From Pseudooceanicola endophyticus (GTDB lineage Bacteria; Pseudomonadota; Alphaproteobacteria; Rhodobacterales; Rhodobacteraceae): a stretch of 64,000 bases of DNA. Under the pieces are notes generated by a model. It did no database searches. It was not told the DNA's origin and was given only the letters and a program-made list of their open reading frames with translations. A program made the position numbers and the translations under genes. Below are positions 44,211 through 53,158 of this stretch, piece after piece; position 1 is the stretch's first letter, and each line of letters opens with the position of its first letter. The stretch lies in NCBI RefSeq assembly GCF_018760365.1, contig NZ_JAHIAB010000001.1, forward strand, positions 637,813 through 701,812, written 5' to 3'.

Positions 44211-45104
44211 ATGAAGTGGAAGATCGACGACGTTCCGGTCTTTGTCGCGGTGGTCGACCACCAGGGCATCACCGCCGCCGCCCGGGCGCTGGACATGCCG
44301 AAATCCACCGTCTCGGCCGCGCTTCAGCGCCTTGAGACCGCGCTTGGCCTGCGCCTGCTGGACCGCAATTCCCGCAACCTCCGCGTCACCAGCGAGGGAG
44401 AGACCTTCTATCGCCAGTCGCTGCTGATCCTCGAACAGGTGCGCGAGACGGATGCGACCATGGCCGGCCTCAACAGCCTGCCATCGGGTCGCCTGACGAT
44501 CTCTCTGCCGCCCGCCTTCAGCCAGGAGATCCTGGCGGCGAATCTCGCGGCCTTCCGGCGCCGCTACCCCGAGATCGAGTTCGAGCTGATCGTCACCAGC
44601 CGCCCCGTCGATCTGGTGCGCGAACAGCTGGATGCCGCCATCGTCGTGGGCCATCAGGACGATTCCGAGATGATCTCGAAGACGCTGGTGTCGGGATCAC
44701 TGCGTTGGGTGACGACGCCCGCCTACCTGGCCGCCCATCCGGTCGGGCGGCGCATCGCCGAGATCGAACCCCACGTCCAGATCTGCGAGAAACGCTATGG
44801 CCAGAAACGCATGGCGGTGCTCTGCGACGGCCAGGCCGCCAGCGTCGATCTGGCGCGCGGCGTCACCCATGTGAACGATCCGCTGGCGGTGCGCCGCGCG
44901 GTGCTGCACGGCGCCGGGATCTCGCTCCTGCCAGAGTTCTACTGCCATCAGCAGCTGCGCGAGGGCACCCTGATCGAGATCTGCCAGCACATCACCTTCG
45001 ACCCGGAAATCTCCAAGCTTTCCGTGGTCTACCCCAGCCGGCGGCTGATGTCGCCGAAGGTCCGCGCCTTCCTGGAATTCCTCGACCACATCTGCCGGAT
45101 CTGA
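44211..45104 (+). CDS. LysR-family transcriptional regulator
   Basis: 297 residues from the ATG at 44211 (GAGGG about 5 bp upstream); the frame extends upstream without homology. The winged HTH is ITAAARALDMPKSTVSAALQ followed by RLETALGLRLLDRNSRNLRVT. A co-inducer domain with RLTISLPPAFSQEILAANL and AIVVGHQDDSEMISKTLV follows. It belongs to the large class resembling aromatic- or organic-acid regulators. It is divergent from the TRAP operon, so it may regulate it, though the distance to dctP is 510 bp. Confidence 0.92.
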   Translation: MKWKIDDVPVFVAVVDHQGITAAARALDMPKSTVSAALQRLETALGLRLLDRNSRNLRVTSEGETFYRQSLLILEQVRETDATMAGLNSLPSGRLTISLPPAFSQEILAANLAAFRRRYPEIEFELIVTSRPVDLVREQLDAAIVVGHQDDSEMISKTLVSGSLRWVTTPAYLAAHPVGRRIAEIEPHVQICEKRYGQKRMAVLCDGQAASVDLARGVTHVNDPLAVRRAVLHGAGISLLPEFYCHQQLREGTLIEICQHITFDPEISKLSVVYPSRRLMSPKVRAFLEFLDHICRI

Positions 45105-45314
45105 GCCGTCGCAGCGTCACCATTTCTCCACCGATGGCGCTACCGCGTCCTTCTGACTGTTGATATCGCCGCGAAGCCCCTCTAGGGAATTGGGCAGGAG
45201 ACTGCGGCCCAAGCCCAGTGCCCCCGGAACGCCCTTCCGGGACGGGACGCCGCCCAACAGAGAGGCCGCCGACAGCGGTCGTAACCTTCCGACGACGTAA
45301 AAGGGGAAAGAAAC

Positions 45315-47519
45315 ATGGCTCCTTCGAACACGCCCGATATCGTGTATACAAAGGTAGACGAAGCGCCCGAGCTCGCCTCGGCCTCGCTTCTGCCGATCAT
45401 CCGGGCCTTTGCCGCACCTGCCGGCGTGACCATCGGCACCAAGGATATCTCCCTTGCGGGCCGCATCATCGCGACCTTCCCGGAAGTGCTGACCGAAGCA
45501 CAGCAGCAGACCGATGACCTGGCCGTGCTGGGCGAGCTGGTGAAGACCCCCGAAGCCAACGTCATCAAGCTGCCGAACATCTCGGCCTCGGTGCCCCAGC
45601 TGGTCGCCGCGATCAAGGAACTGCAGTCCCAGGGCTACGCCCTGCCCGACTACCCCTATACCCCCGAGACCGACGAAGAGAAGGCCATCCAGGCCAAGTA
45701 CGACGGCATCAAGGGCTCGGCCGTGAACCCGGTGCTGCGCGAGGGCAACTCGGACCGCCGCGCCGCCGTCGCGGTGAAGAACTACGCCATGTCGCACCCG
45801 CACCGCATGGGCGAGTGGACCGCCGACAGCAAGACCCGCGTCTCGGCCATGTCGGGCGGCGACTTCTTCTCGAACGAAGTTTCGGCCACGCTGGCGGCTG
45901 CCGCCAAGGCCAAGATCGTGCTGGAAACCGCCGCAGGTGAAACCGTCCTGAAAGAGGGCGTCTCCTACCCGGCCGGCACCGTGGTCGATGCGACCTTCAT
46001 GTCCGCCAAGGCGCTGGACGCCTTCCTGACGGAAGAGATCGCCAAGACCAAGGAAGAGGGCACGCTGTTCTCGATCCACATGAAGGCGACGATGATGAAG
46101 GTCTCGGACCCGATCATCTTCGGCCATGCGGTCAAGGCCTGGCTGGCCCCGGTGTTCGAAGCCTTCGGCGACAAGCTGGCCGCGCTCGGCGTCAACCCGA
46201 ACTCGGGCCTGGGCGACCTGCTGGCCCGCGTGAAGGACGATGCAGAAATCATGGCCGCCATCGACGCCTGCACCGCCGAGCGTCCGCCGATGTACATGGT
46301 GAACTCCGACAAGGGCATCACCAACCTGCACGTCCCCTCGGACGTCATCATCGACGCCTCGATGCCCGCGCTGATCCGCGCCGGCGGCAAGGGCTGGGGC
46401 CCGGACGGCAAGGAAGCGGACACCAACTGCGTGATCCCCGACAATTCCTACGCGCCGGTCTATGACGCCTCGGTCGAATTCTTCAAGGCCAACGGCAAGC
46501 TGAACCCGGCGACCGCAGGCACCGTGCAGAACATCGGTCTGATGGCGCAGAAGGCGGAAGAATACGGCTCCCACCCCACCACCTTCGAGATCCCGGCGGA
46601 CGGCACCGTCAAGATGATCCTCGAAGACGGTACCGTGCTGCACAGCCACGCGGTCGAAGCCGGCGACATCTGGCGCTCTGCCTCGGCCCGCAAGGCCCCG
46701 ATCGAGGACTGGGTGAACCTGGCCATCGAGCGTCAGGCCGACACCGGCTACCGCGCGATCTTCTGGCTGGACGAAGCCCGTGCCCACGACGCCGAGCTGA
46801 TCAAGATGGTGAAGCCGATCCTCGAGGCGAAAGGCGTTGCCGACAAGTTCGAGATCATGGCGCCCCGCGAAGCCACCATCGCCAGCCTTGAGACCATCAC
46901 CAAGGGCGAGAACACGATTGCCATCACCGGCAACGTGCTGCGCGACTACCTGACCGACCTGTTCCCGATCCTGGAACTGGCGACCTCGGCCAAGATGCTG
47001 TCCATCGTCAAGCTGATGCAGGGCGGCGGCCTGTTCGAAACCGGCGCCGGCGGCTCGGCCCCCAAGCACGTCCAGCAGCTGGTGGAAGAGAACCACCTGC
47101 GGTGGGACTCCCTGGGCGAGTTCTGCGCCCTGGGCGAGTCGTTCCGCTTCCTGGCCTCGGCCAAGGGCAACGCCAAGGCCAAGGTGCTGGGCGCCGCGGT
47201 CGACGTGGCCACGCAGGGCATCCTCGACAACGACAAGTCGCCCTCGCGCAAGGTGGGTGAGCCCGACAACCGCGACAGCCACTTCTACTTCGCCATGTAC
47301 TGGGCCAAGGCCCTGGCCGAGCAGAGCGACGACGCAGAGCTGGCCGCCCACTTCGCCCCCATCGCCAAGGCGCTGGCCGACAACGAAGCCACCATCGTGG
47401 CCGAGTTCAAGGCGGTTCAGGGCAAGCCGGCGGATCTGGGCGGCTACTACCATGCCGATCCGGCGAAGGTCACGGCGGTCATGCGCCCCTCGGCCACGCT
47501 GAACGGCATCATCGGCTGA
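45315..47519 (+). CDS. icd: NADP-dependent isocitrate dehydrogenase, monomeric type
   Basis: A 734-residue monomeric IDH, about 80 kDa, unrelated in size to the dimeric 400-residue type. The start [20 protein letters not shown] and blocks [38 protein letters not shown] and [15 protein letters not shown] are characteristic. It oxidises isocitrate to 2-oxoglutarate, which is also the product of the arabinose route encoded nearby. AGGGGAAAGAAAC precedes the ATG. In the 210-bp upstream gap a TTGATA (45160) is the only visible weak promoter element. It is followed by two hairpins. Confidence 0.97.
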   Translation: MAPSNTPDIVYTKVDEAPELASASLLPIIRAFAAPAGVTIGTKDISLAGRIIATFPEVLTEAQQQTDDLAVLGELVKTPEANVIKLPNISASVPQLVAAIKELQSQGYALPDYPYTPETDEEKAIQAKYDGIKGSAVNPVLREGNSDRRAAVAVKNYAMSHPHRMGEWTADSKTRVSAMSGGDFFSNEVSATLAAAAKAKIVLETAAGETVLKEGVSYPAGTVVDATFMSAKALDAFLTEEIAKTKEEGTLFSIHMKATMMKVSDPIIFGHAVKAWLAPVFEAFGDKLAALGVNPNSGLGDLLARVKDDAEIMAAIDACTAERPPMYMVNSDKGITNLHVPSDVIIDASMPALIRAGGKGWGPDGKEADTNCVIPDNSYAPVYDASVEFFKANGKLNPATAGTVQNIGLMAQKAEEYGSHPTTFEIPADGTVKMILEDGTVLHSHAVEAGDIWRSASARKAPIEDWVNLAIERQADTGYRAIFWLDEARAHDAELIKMVKPILEAKGVADKFEIMAPREATIASLETITKGENTIAITGNVLRDYLTDLFPILELATSAKMLSIVKLMQGGGLFETGAGGSAPKHVQQLVEENHLRWDSLGEFCALGESFRFLASAKGNAKAKVLGAAVDVATQGILDNDKSPSRKVGEPDNRDSHFYFAMYWAKALAEQSDDAELAAHFAPIAKALADNEATIVAEFKAVQGKPADLGGYYHADPAKVTAVMRPSATLNGIIG

Positions 47520-47527
47520 TCCGGGCG

Positions 47528-47545
47528 GCGGGGGCCTGCCCCCGC
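47528..47545 (+). other. GC hairpin just after icd
   Basis: GCGGGGG-CCTG-CCCCCGC, 7-bp stem with a 4-nt loop, 8 bp past the stop. It has no T-tract; it probably protects the 3' end or assists the terminator that follows. Confidence 0.6.
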
Positions 47546-47559
47546 CCCTGTCCAGACAG

Positions 47560-47597
47560 AACCGCCGCCGGAGCGATCCGGCGGCGGTTTTCGTTTT
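47560..47597. terminator. Rho-independent terminator after icd
   Basis: Perfect 13-bp stem AACCGCCGCCGGA / TCCGGCGGCGGTT with a GCGA tetraloop, followed by TTCGTTTTC. It also lies at the end of the convergent GntR-GNAT pair. Confidence 0.92.
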
Positions 47598-47608
47598 CAG
47601 ATCTGATA

Positions 47609-47643
47609 CTTACCCCAATTCCTCTGAGGCTTACCCCAATTCC
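47609..47643. repeat. Short direct repeat duplicating the end of the GNAT gene
   Basis: CTTACCCCAATTCC occurs at 47609-47622 and again at 47630-47643, with a 21-bp period. On the minus strand this is GGAATTGGGGTAAG, meaning the last codons and stop of the GNAT gene are duplicated just downstream. Confidence 0.8.
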
Positions 47644-48461
47644 ATCGTGGCGATGGCCTGCAGGGTCGGCCCGGTGCGGGGCGGATCGCCCCGGTACATC
47701 CGGGCGGTGGCGAAGGTCTCTTCGAAGCCCAGCCCCTCCAGCGCCTCGGCCAGGGCCAGATTGCCCGGCGCCACGTCGATGAAGACCGTTTCGGAGGGCA
47801 GGCGCGCCAGCGCGGCCCGGGCCAGCCGCAGCGCCAGCGCCGTGTCCGGGGCGATGATCGGCCCGATCTTCACGCCGCTGCCGCAGCGCCGGATGGTGGC
47901 AAAGCCCTGATCCTCTTCCAGCGCCACGCTGACCCGGTCCGCTCCGGCCTTCAGCCATTCGAACAGGAAGGCGGGACGAACAATGCCCGTGGCCTCCAGA
48001 TCGACCCGCGCCAGCGCCGCCAGGTCCTGCGGACCGACATCGCGGATCTCGGCATCCGTCTCGGGCGTGAGGGTCCCGGCGAAGCGGCGCGAGGCCCCCG
48101 CCCGCACGAAGCCCGAGGCGGCGTAATTCGCCTCCTGCGCGGCGACGCCATCCAGCCCGATGCAGCGGGTCCCGGCATGGGCCAGCGCATGATCCCACAG
48201 CGCCTTGCCGATGCCCTGGCCCCGAAACTCCGGCGCGCAGATGTAAAAGCCCAGAAAGGCGAAATCCGGCGAATGGTTGACCACAGAGATGCAGGCCACC
48301 ACCGCGCCGTCGCATTCGGCCACGAAGAACCCCTCCGGGTCGGCGGCATGGAAGGGCACGGCATCGGCCAGCCCGGGGTTCCAGCCCTCGGCAGCGGCCC
48401 AGCCCAGCATCAGCGACAGCTCTTCGGGGCGGGCGGTGCGGAAGCGGACGGATCGGGTCAT
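47631..48461 (-). CDS. GNAT-family N-acetyltransferase with second C-terminal domain
   Basis: 276 residues from the ATG at 48461, which overlaps the GntR stop (ATGA). The first half is a GNAT fold: FRTARPEELSLMLGWAAAEGWN, then GFYICAPEFRGQGIGKALW with the acetyl-CoA loop RGQGIGK. The second half (about 140-276) resembles the YitH/Acetyltransf_18-type C-terminal domain, with GPIIAPDTALALRLARAAL and VFIDVAPGNLALAEALEGLG. The acceptor substrate is unknown. The pairing with a GntR regulator suggests a small catabolic or detoxifying unit. Confidence 0.9.
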   Translation of the reverse strand: MTRSVRFRTARPEELSLMLGWAAAEGWNPGLADAVPFHAADPEGFFVAECDGAVVACISVVNHSPDFAFLGFYICAPEFRGQGIGKALWDHALAHAGTRCIGLDGVAAQEANYAASGFVRAGASRRFAGTLTPETDAEIRDVGPQDLAALARVDLEATGIVRPAFLFEWLKAGADRVSVALEEDQGFATIRRCGSGVKIGPIIAPDTALALRLARAALARLPSETVFIDVAPGNLALAEALEGLGFEETFATARMYRGDPPRTGPTLQAIATMELG

Positions 48462-49138
48462 GGCACCAGGGCCTCCTTCAGGCTGAGCGGACGGGTGCGC
48501 CGGTCGAGGTCGAGCGAGGAAATCAGCGTCTGGAGATGTTCCACCATCAGCCATTCGGCGCGATCGGCATCGCCGGCGGCCAGCGCATCGACCAGGCGGT
48601 GATGGGGCGCGTTCACGCAGCCCGCAGTGCTGCCCCGGCCATAGATCGCCATGATCAGGGACGAGCGCGCGACCAGTTGCTCCAACAGCTCGCGCAGGGT
48701 CTCCTTGCCCGAAATCCGGGCGATTTCCAGGTGGAACTGGCCGCAAAGATAGACGCCGCGCCCGTGGTTGCCCTCCGCCTCGGCGGCGTGCTCCTCGGCG
48801 ATGAGGGCGCGCAGGGCCCCGGCATCGGCGTCGCTCATGCGAAGGGCGGCGGCCCGTGCGGTCGAAGCCTCGAGCAGCGCGCGCGCCTCCAGCACCTCGA
48901 TGGCCTCGGTCGGGCCGGGATGGGCGACATAGGCGCCCCGGTTCGGACGCCGGTCCACCAGACGCATATGCGCCAGGCTTTGCAGCGCGGCCCGGGCGAC
49001 GGTGCGGCTGACCCCGAAGATGGTGCCGACCTCGTCCTCGTTCAGCTTGGTCCCGGGGGCGATGCGATGGGCGTGGATGGCATCCGCCAGTTCCGTCGCC
49101 ACCCTGTCGCTGCTGATCTCCTGAATCCCGCCAGCCAT
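48458..49138 (-). CDS. GntR-family transcriptional regulator (FCD/FadR type)
   Basis: 226 residues from the ATG at 49138, preceded by GAGAGGGATTGCGGGAC; the open frame runs further upstream without homology. It has an N-terminal winged HTH (APGTKLNEDEVGTIFGVSRT, VARAALQSLAHMRLV) and a C-terminal all-helical FCD domain with metal-type residues in GQFHLEIARISGKETL and NAPHHRLVDALAAGD (His pairs). It overlaps the acetyltransferase gene and probably controls this pair. The effector is unknown, often a small carboxylate in the family. Confidence 0.92.
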   Translation of the reverse strand: MAGGIQEISSDRVATELADAIHAHRIAPGTKLNEDEVGTIFGVSRTVARAALQSLAHMRLVDRRPNRGAYVAHPGPTEAIEVLEARALLEASTARAAALRMSDADAGALRALIAEEHAAEAEGNHGRGVYLCGQFHLEIARISGKETLRELLEQLVARSSLIMAIYGRGSTAGCVNAPHHRLVDALAAGDADRAEWLMVEHLQTLISSLDLDRRTRPLSLKEALVP

Positions 49139-49325
49139 GTCCCGCAATCCCTCTCCACATGCAGAGTGACCGGGTTCACACCCCCGTTCAAGCACCGATC
49201 CGGTGCCAAAATGGCTTTTCATGTGCCGGAAATCAGGTGGCACCGCGGTCAAATATATTCTCCGCGCACCTTGTTCGCGACGGACCGGGAGAGGTCAAGC
49301 TCTCCCGGACCTGCCGCAGGGTCAA

Positions 49326-50639
49326 TCAGGCGGCAGGCTTGCGGCGCGGACGGCGGCGGCGGGCGCCATTGCCCGGGGCACCGGCGTTCTGCTGGGGCTT
49401 GCGCCCTTCCCCACCCTTGCCGGCATTGCCGTTGCCACCGCCGCCACCGCGACGGCGACCGCCGCCGGAGCGCGGCTTGGAGGCCGCTTCGGAGCTGCCG
49501 GCATGGGCCAGCATGTTGGGCCCGGAGGCGACCGGGATCTCGATCTTCATCAGGCGCTGGATCTGGCGCAGCAGGTCGACATCCTCGGCGGTGCAGAAGG
49601 CGATCGCCTCGCCCTCGCGGCCCGCGCGGGCGGTCCGGCCGATGCGGTGCACGTAGTTCTCGGGCACTTCCGGCAGGTCGTAGTTGATCACGTAGGCGAC
49701 GCCGGGAATGTCGATGCCGCGGGCGGCAACGTCGGTGGCGACCAGGATGGTGATCTCGCCCGAGCGGAAGCCGGCGATGGCGCGGTCACGCTGGCCCTGG
49801 CTCTTGTTGCCGTGGATCGAGGCGACGTTGTAGCCGTCCTTCTCCAGCTGGCGCTTCAGCTTTTCCGAACCGTGCTTGGTGCGCCCGAAGACCAGCGTCA
49901 GGGCCTCGGGTTCCTTGTCGAGGATCTCGCGCAGCATGGCGGGCTTGTCGGCCTTGGACAGGAAGTGCACCGACTGGGTGACCTTGTCGGCGGCCTTGCC
50001 CGGAGGCGTGACCTGCACCTTCTCGGGGTTGGTCAGGTAGGCGCGGCTCAGCTCTTCCATCTGCTTGGGCATGGTGGCCGAGAACAGCATGGTCTGGCGC
50101 GGCGTGCCCAGCGCGGGCGCGATCTTGCGCAGCGCGTGGATGAAGCCCATGTCGAGCATCTGGTCGGCCTCGTCCAGCACCAGGTTGCCGACCTGCGACA
50201 GGTCGACGGCGCGGCGGTCCATCAGGTCGATCAGGCGACCGGGGGTGGCGACCAGGATGTCGGTGCCCTTCTCCAGCATGTTGATCTGGCGGTTCAGCGA
50301 CTGGCCGCCCACCACGGTCGAGACCTTGATGCGGGTCTTGCCGGTGATGGCCTTCAGGTTGTCGGCGATCTGGTTGACCAGCTCGCGGGTCGGGGCCAGC
50401 ACCAGCGCCTTGGCGGTGCGCGGCGCAGGACGGCCCGGTTTCGCCAGCATCCGGTCGATCAGCGGCAGGCCGAAGGCCAGGGTCTTGCCGGTGCCGGTCT
50501 GGGCCAGGCCCAGCACGTCGCGGCCTTCCAGCGCCAGCGGGATGGCCCGGGCCTGGATCGGGGTGGGCGTCTCGAAGCCGCCTTCGGCCAGGGCACGGGT
50601 CAGGGTCTCGGACAGGCCGAGGGTGTCGAAGTTGGACAC
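49326..50639 (-). CDS. rhlE: DEAD-box ATP-dependent RNA helicase, RhlE-like
   Basis: 437 residues from the GTG at 50639, giving VSNFDTLGLSETLTRALAEGG with the upstream F of the Q-motif; AAAGGAA lies 7 bp before. The frame is open further upstream but is Arg/Pro-rich and unlike the family. Motifs are Q (TPIQARAIP), I (AQTGTGKT), Ia (PTRELVNQI), II (DEAD), III (SAT), V (ATDVAARGID) and VI (HRIGRTARAG). The C-terminal tail from about 375 is rich in Gly/Arg/Lys, as in RNA-binding extensions. It remodels RNA, for example in ribosome assembly or cold adaptation. Confidence 0.94.
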   Translation of the reverse strand: MSNFDTLGLSETLTRALAEGGFETPTPIQARAIPLALEGRDVLGLAQTGTGKTLAFGLPLIDRMLAKPGRPAPRTAKALVLAPTRELVNQIADNLKAITGKTRIKVSTVVGGQSLNRQINMLEKGTDILVATPGRLIDLMDRRAVDLSQVGNLVLDEADQMLDMGFIHALRKIAPALGTPRQTMLFSATMPKQMEELSRAYLTNPEKVQVTPPGKAADKVTQSVHFLSKADKPAMLREILDKEPEALTLVFGRTKHGSEKLKRQLEKDGYNVASIHGNKSQGQRDRAIAGFRSGEITILVATDVAARGIDIPGVAYVINYDLPEVPENYVHRIGRTARAGREGEAIAFCTAEDVDLLRQIQRLMKIEIPVASGPNMLAHAGSSEAASKPRSGGGRRRGGGGGNGNAGKGGEGRKPQQNAGAPGNGARRRRPRRKPAA

Positions 50640-50925
50640 GTCAATTCCTTTCGAACCATGCGCCCGGGTCCTCCCCGGAGCATGCGCATGGTAGGCAGGT
50701 CGCGGCGCGCCACGGACCGGCTTGGTTTCAGCGGGGCCTGCCCTGCCGGCACGCCGGAAACTCCGGCCCCGGGGACATGCGCGCGCCCGCGTCAGCCGCC
50801 CTGCGTGATGGGGAAACTGGGGAAGGTGAAAGCGCGGATCGGCAAGGATACGTCGCGCGGCTGCCTCACGCGGCAGCAAAGATGAGAGCTAGATGGAGGA
50901 AAAACATGAAACTGTCAAGGAACTG

Positions 50926-51195
50926 CTACTTCAGCTGGCTGTCCTTCGACCCGCGCCGGTTGATCCCGCCCCGCGCCTGCGGGCGGGCATCGCGTTCCTG
51001 CTGGCACTCGATGCACAGTTTCACCCCCGGAATGGCCAGGCGGCGCTTCTCGGGGATAGGTTCCTCGCAGTCGGCGCAATGGGTCAGGCTTTCGCCCTGC
51101 GGTTGCCGCCGGCCCTTCAGGCGCTGAAGCTCGTCCTGGATCGAGGCCTCGATCTGTTCGTTCACCGCGCCGTCGCGCGACCATCCGCCCGCCAT
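50926..51195 (-). CDS. DksA/TraR-family C4 zinc-finger protein
   Basis: An 89-residue protein with a helical N-terminus (EQIEASIQDELQRLKGRR) and a C4 zinc finger, Cys40-x2-Cys43 (HCADC) and Cys61-x2-Cys64 (LCIEC), with the family linker EEPIPEKRRLAIPGVKL. Short DksA/TraR-like proteins bind the secondary channel of RNA polymerase; this one lacks the long coiled coil and acidic tip of full DksA, so it is nearer to the TraR or YbiI class. It stands alone between the helicase and a divergent HAD gene. Confidence 0.9.
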   Translation of the reverse strand: MAGGWSRDGAVNEQIEASIQDELQRLKGRRQPQGESLTHCADCEEPIPEKRRLAIPGVKLCIECQQERDARPQARGGINRRGSKDSQLK

Positions 51196-51337
51196 GGCAT
51201 CCCTCCGCCGGAACCCGTCTGTCGATGACGGTTATGTAAAGATCCCGGCCCGCAGTTTCAAAGCCCCCCTCCGCGCTTTGCAAGGGCGCCCTTTCGCCTT
51301 ACGGTGCCCGCAGCCCGAAATTCCGGACCCTGCACAG

Positions 51338-52033
51338 ATGACCATCGCCCCCCCGCCCCAAACGCCCTTCGATCTGGTGATCTTCGACTGCGACGGCGTG
51401 CTGATCGACAGCGAGGTGATCTCGGCGCGGATGCTGGTGGCAGAGCTGGCGCTGCGTGGCATCGCCATCGACCTGCCCTATGTCGCGCGGCACTTCCTGG
51501 GGCGCAGCTACCCGGTGGTGATGCAGCAGATCCGGCAGGATTTCGGCGTCACCCTGACCGCCGACTTCGAGGCCGACTACCGCAACCGCCTGATCGCCGC
51601 CTTCGAGTCCGAGCTGCGCATCATGCCCGGCGTGCGCGCCGCGATCGAGGGGCTGCGGGTGCCCTACATGCTGGCGACCAGCTCATCTCCGCGGCGGCTG
51701 GAAAGTTCGCTGCGCATCGTCGGGCTGTCCGATCTGTTTGCCGGGCGCTGCGTGACCGCCTCCGAGGTGGCCCATGGCAAGCCCGCGCCCGACCTCTTCC
51801 TGCATGCCGCCGCGAAGGCCGGTGCCGATCCCGCCCGCTGTCTGGTGATCGAGGACAGCCTGCCGGGCCTGCGCGCGGGGCTGGCCGCCGGCATGACCAC
51901 CTGGCAGTTCACCGGCGGCAGCCACCTGAAGGGGCTCGACCTGCCGCTGCCCGACGACATTGCCCCGCATCACCGCTTCGACGATTTCAACCGCTTCCTC
52001 GACCAGCCCGCCCGCTGCGGGCAGGAGGCGTGA
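51338..52033 (+). CDS. HAD-superfamily hydrolase (beta-phosphoglucomutase/phosphatase-like)
   Basis: 231 residues from the ATG at 51338; the open frame continues upstream without homology. Motif I is VIFDCDGVLIDSEVIS, the cap follows at about 25-90, motif II is MLATSSSPRRL, motif III Lys is in VAHGKPAPDLF, and motif IV is CLVIEDSLPGLRAG. This subfamily includes sugar-phosphate phosphatases. It ends just before the SorC regulator gene, and a HAD gene of this kind is known in the polyol (smo) cluster of Rhodobacter, so action on a polyol or hexose phosphate is plausible. Confidence 0.88.
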   Translation: MTIAPPPQTPFDLVIFDCDGVLIDSEVISARMLVAELALRGIAIDLPYVARHFLGRSYPVVMQQIRQDFGVTLTADFEADYRNRLIAAFESELRIMPGVRAAIEGLRVPYMLATSSSPRRLESSLRIVGLSDLFAGRCVTASEVAHGKPAPDLFLHAAAKAGADPARCLVIEDSLPGLRAGLAAGMTTWQFTGGSHLKGLDLPLPDDIAPHHRFDDFNRFLDQPARCGQEA

Positions 52034-52034
52034 C

Positions 52035-52994
52035 ATGGCGACCCTGCCCCCCGAAGACCGCGATGCCTCGGCCCGCGACCTGGCCGCCCGCGCTGCCTGG
52101 CTGTCATTCGTCGGCGGCCTGACCCAGGACCAGATCGCGACCGAACTCGGGATCTCGCGCCAGCGGGCGCAGCGGCTGGTGGCGCGTGCCGGTCAGGAAG
52201 GGCTGATCCGCGTCCGCATCGAACACCCGATCGCCGCCTGCCTTGAGCTGGAGCGCGCCCTGAAGGCCCGCTTCGGGCTGGCGCAGGCCTGGGTTTCGCC
52301 CTCTCTGGGGGACGGGGCCGATCCGATGCAGGGGCTCGCGCGTTTCACCGCCCCGGTGCTGGAACGCATGTTCGCGACCGAACCGGGCCGCACCTTCGCC
52401 CTTGGCACCGGGCGCACCCTGCGCATGGTCGTGGACCAGATGAGCCCGCTGGAAGGCGCCCACAACCGGCTGGTGTCGCTGATCGGCAACGTGGCGCCCG
52501 ACGGCTCGGCCTCCTTCTTCGAGGTGATCATGCGCTTTGCCGAGATCACCGGGGCCAAGCACTACCCGATGTCGATCCCCGTCGCCGCCCGCAACCGCGA
52601 AGAGCTGGAGCTGTTCCGCTCTCTGCCCCATGTGCGGGCCGCGCGCGATCTGGCACAGTCCGCCGATCTGGCCATCGTCGGTATCGGCCAGATGTCCGAC
52701 AATGCCCCGCTGCATGTCGACGGCTTCCTGAGCGCCGAGGAACTGGCCGATCTTCAGGCCGCCGGTGCCGTGGGCGAGATCTGCGGCCATGTCTACGACA
52801 GCGAGGGGCGCTACCTCGATCACCCGATCAACCAGCGCGTCACCGGCGTGCAGGTCCCGACGGGGGACATGCCGGTCTATGCAGTGGCCTGCGGAGCGAC
52901 TAAGATGCCGGGACTGCGGGCGGCGCTGAAGGGCCATCTGCTGCACGGTCTCTTCGTGGACGAACTCTCGGCCCGGGCGCTCCTCACCGCCTGA
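52035..52994 (+). CDS. SorC/DeoR-type sugar-binding transcriptional regulator (SmoC-like)
   Basis: 319 residues from the ATG at 52035, after GCAGGAGGCGTGAC. The N-terminal HTH is LTQDQIATELGISRQRAQRL and the effector domain is a SorC sugar-phosphate-isomerase-like fold (FALGTGRTLRMVVDQ, LIGNVAPDGSASFFEV, CGATKMPGLRAALKG). It is followed by two dyad sites and the polyol ABC operon, which matches the smoC-smoEFGK arrangement. It probably regulates that operon in response to a polyol or its phosphate. Confidence 0.9.
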   Translation: MATLPPEDRDASARDLAARAAWLSFVGGLTQDQIATELGISRQRAQRLVARAGQEGLIRVRIEHPIAACLELERALKARFGLAQAWVSPSLGDGADPMQGLARFTAPVLERMFATEPGRTFALGTGRTLRMVVDQMSPLEGAHNRLVSLIGNVAPDGSASFFEVIMRFAEITGAKHYPMSIPVAARNREELELFRSLPHVRAARDLAQSADLAIVGIGQMSDNAPLHVDGFLSAEELADLQAAGAVGEICGHVYDSEGRYLDHPINQRVTGVQVPTGDMPVYAVACGATKMPGLRAALKGHLLHGLFVDELSARALLTA

Positions 52995-53106
52995 GCCCGT
53001 CCCAAGCGTCTGAAAAGATTAACCCTCCCTTAAAATTACGGCCCCACCCTGGGACCGGGCCAACCGACACGCGCGGGAAGTGTCTTGACTCTTCCTTAGC
53101 GATAGT

Positions 53107-53139
53107 TGAGCATTGGCTCATGTGCTGAGCAATTGCTCA
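53107..53139. promoter_or_regulatory. Two dyad operators upstream of the polyol ABC operon
   Basis: TGAGCATTGGCTCA (53107-53120) is an imperfect dyad and TGAGCAATTGCTCA (53126-53139) a perfect 14-bp palindrome. Their centres are 19 bp apart, about two helical turns, so they could be bound on one face of the helix. A TTGACT at 53085-53090 is a possible -35 box, in which case the first site covers the -10. The SorC-type regulator encoded immediately upstream is the natural candidate binder. Confidence 0.75.
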
Positions 53140-53158
53140 CATGACATGGGAGGATATC

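Noticed and set aside
50640-50879. N-terminal extension of the DEAD-box helicase
   Set aside because: The Arg/Pro-rich upstream translation is unlike the family and the GTG at 50639 has a ribosome-binding site and the expected first residues.
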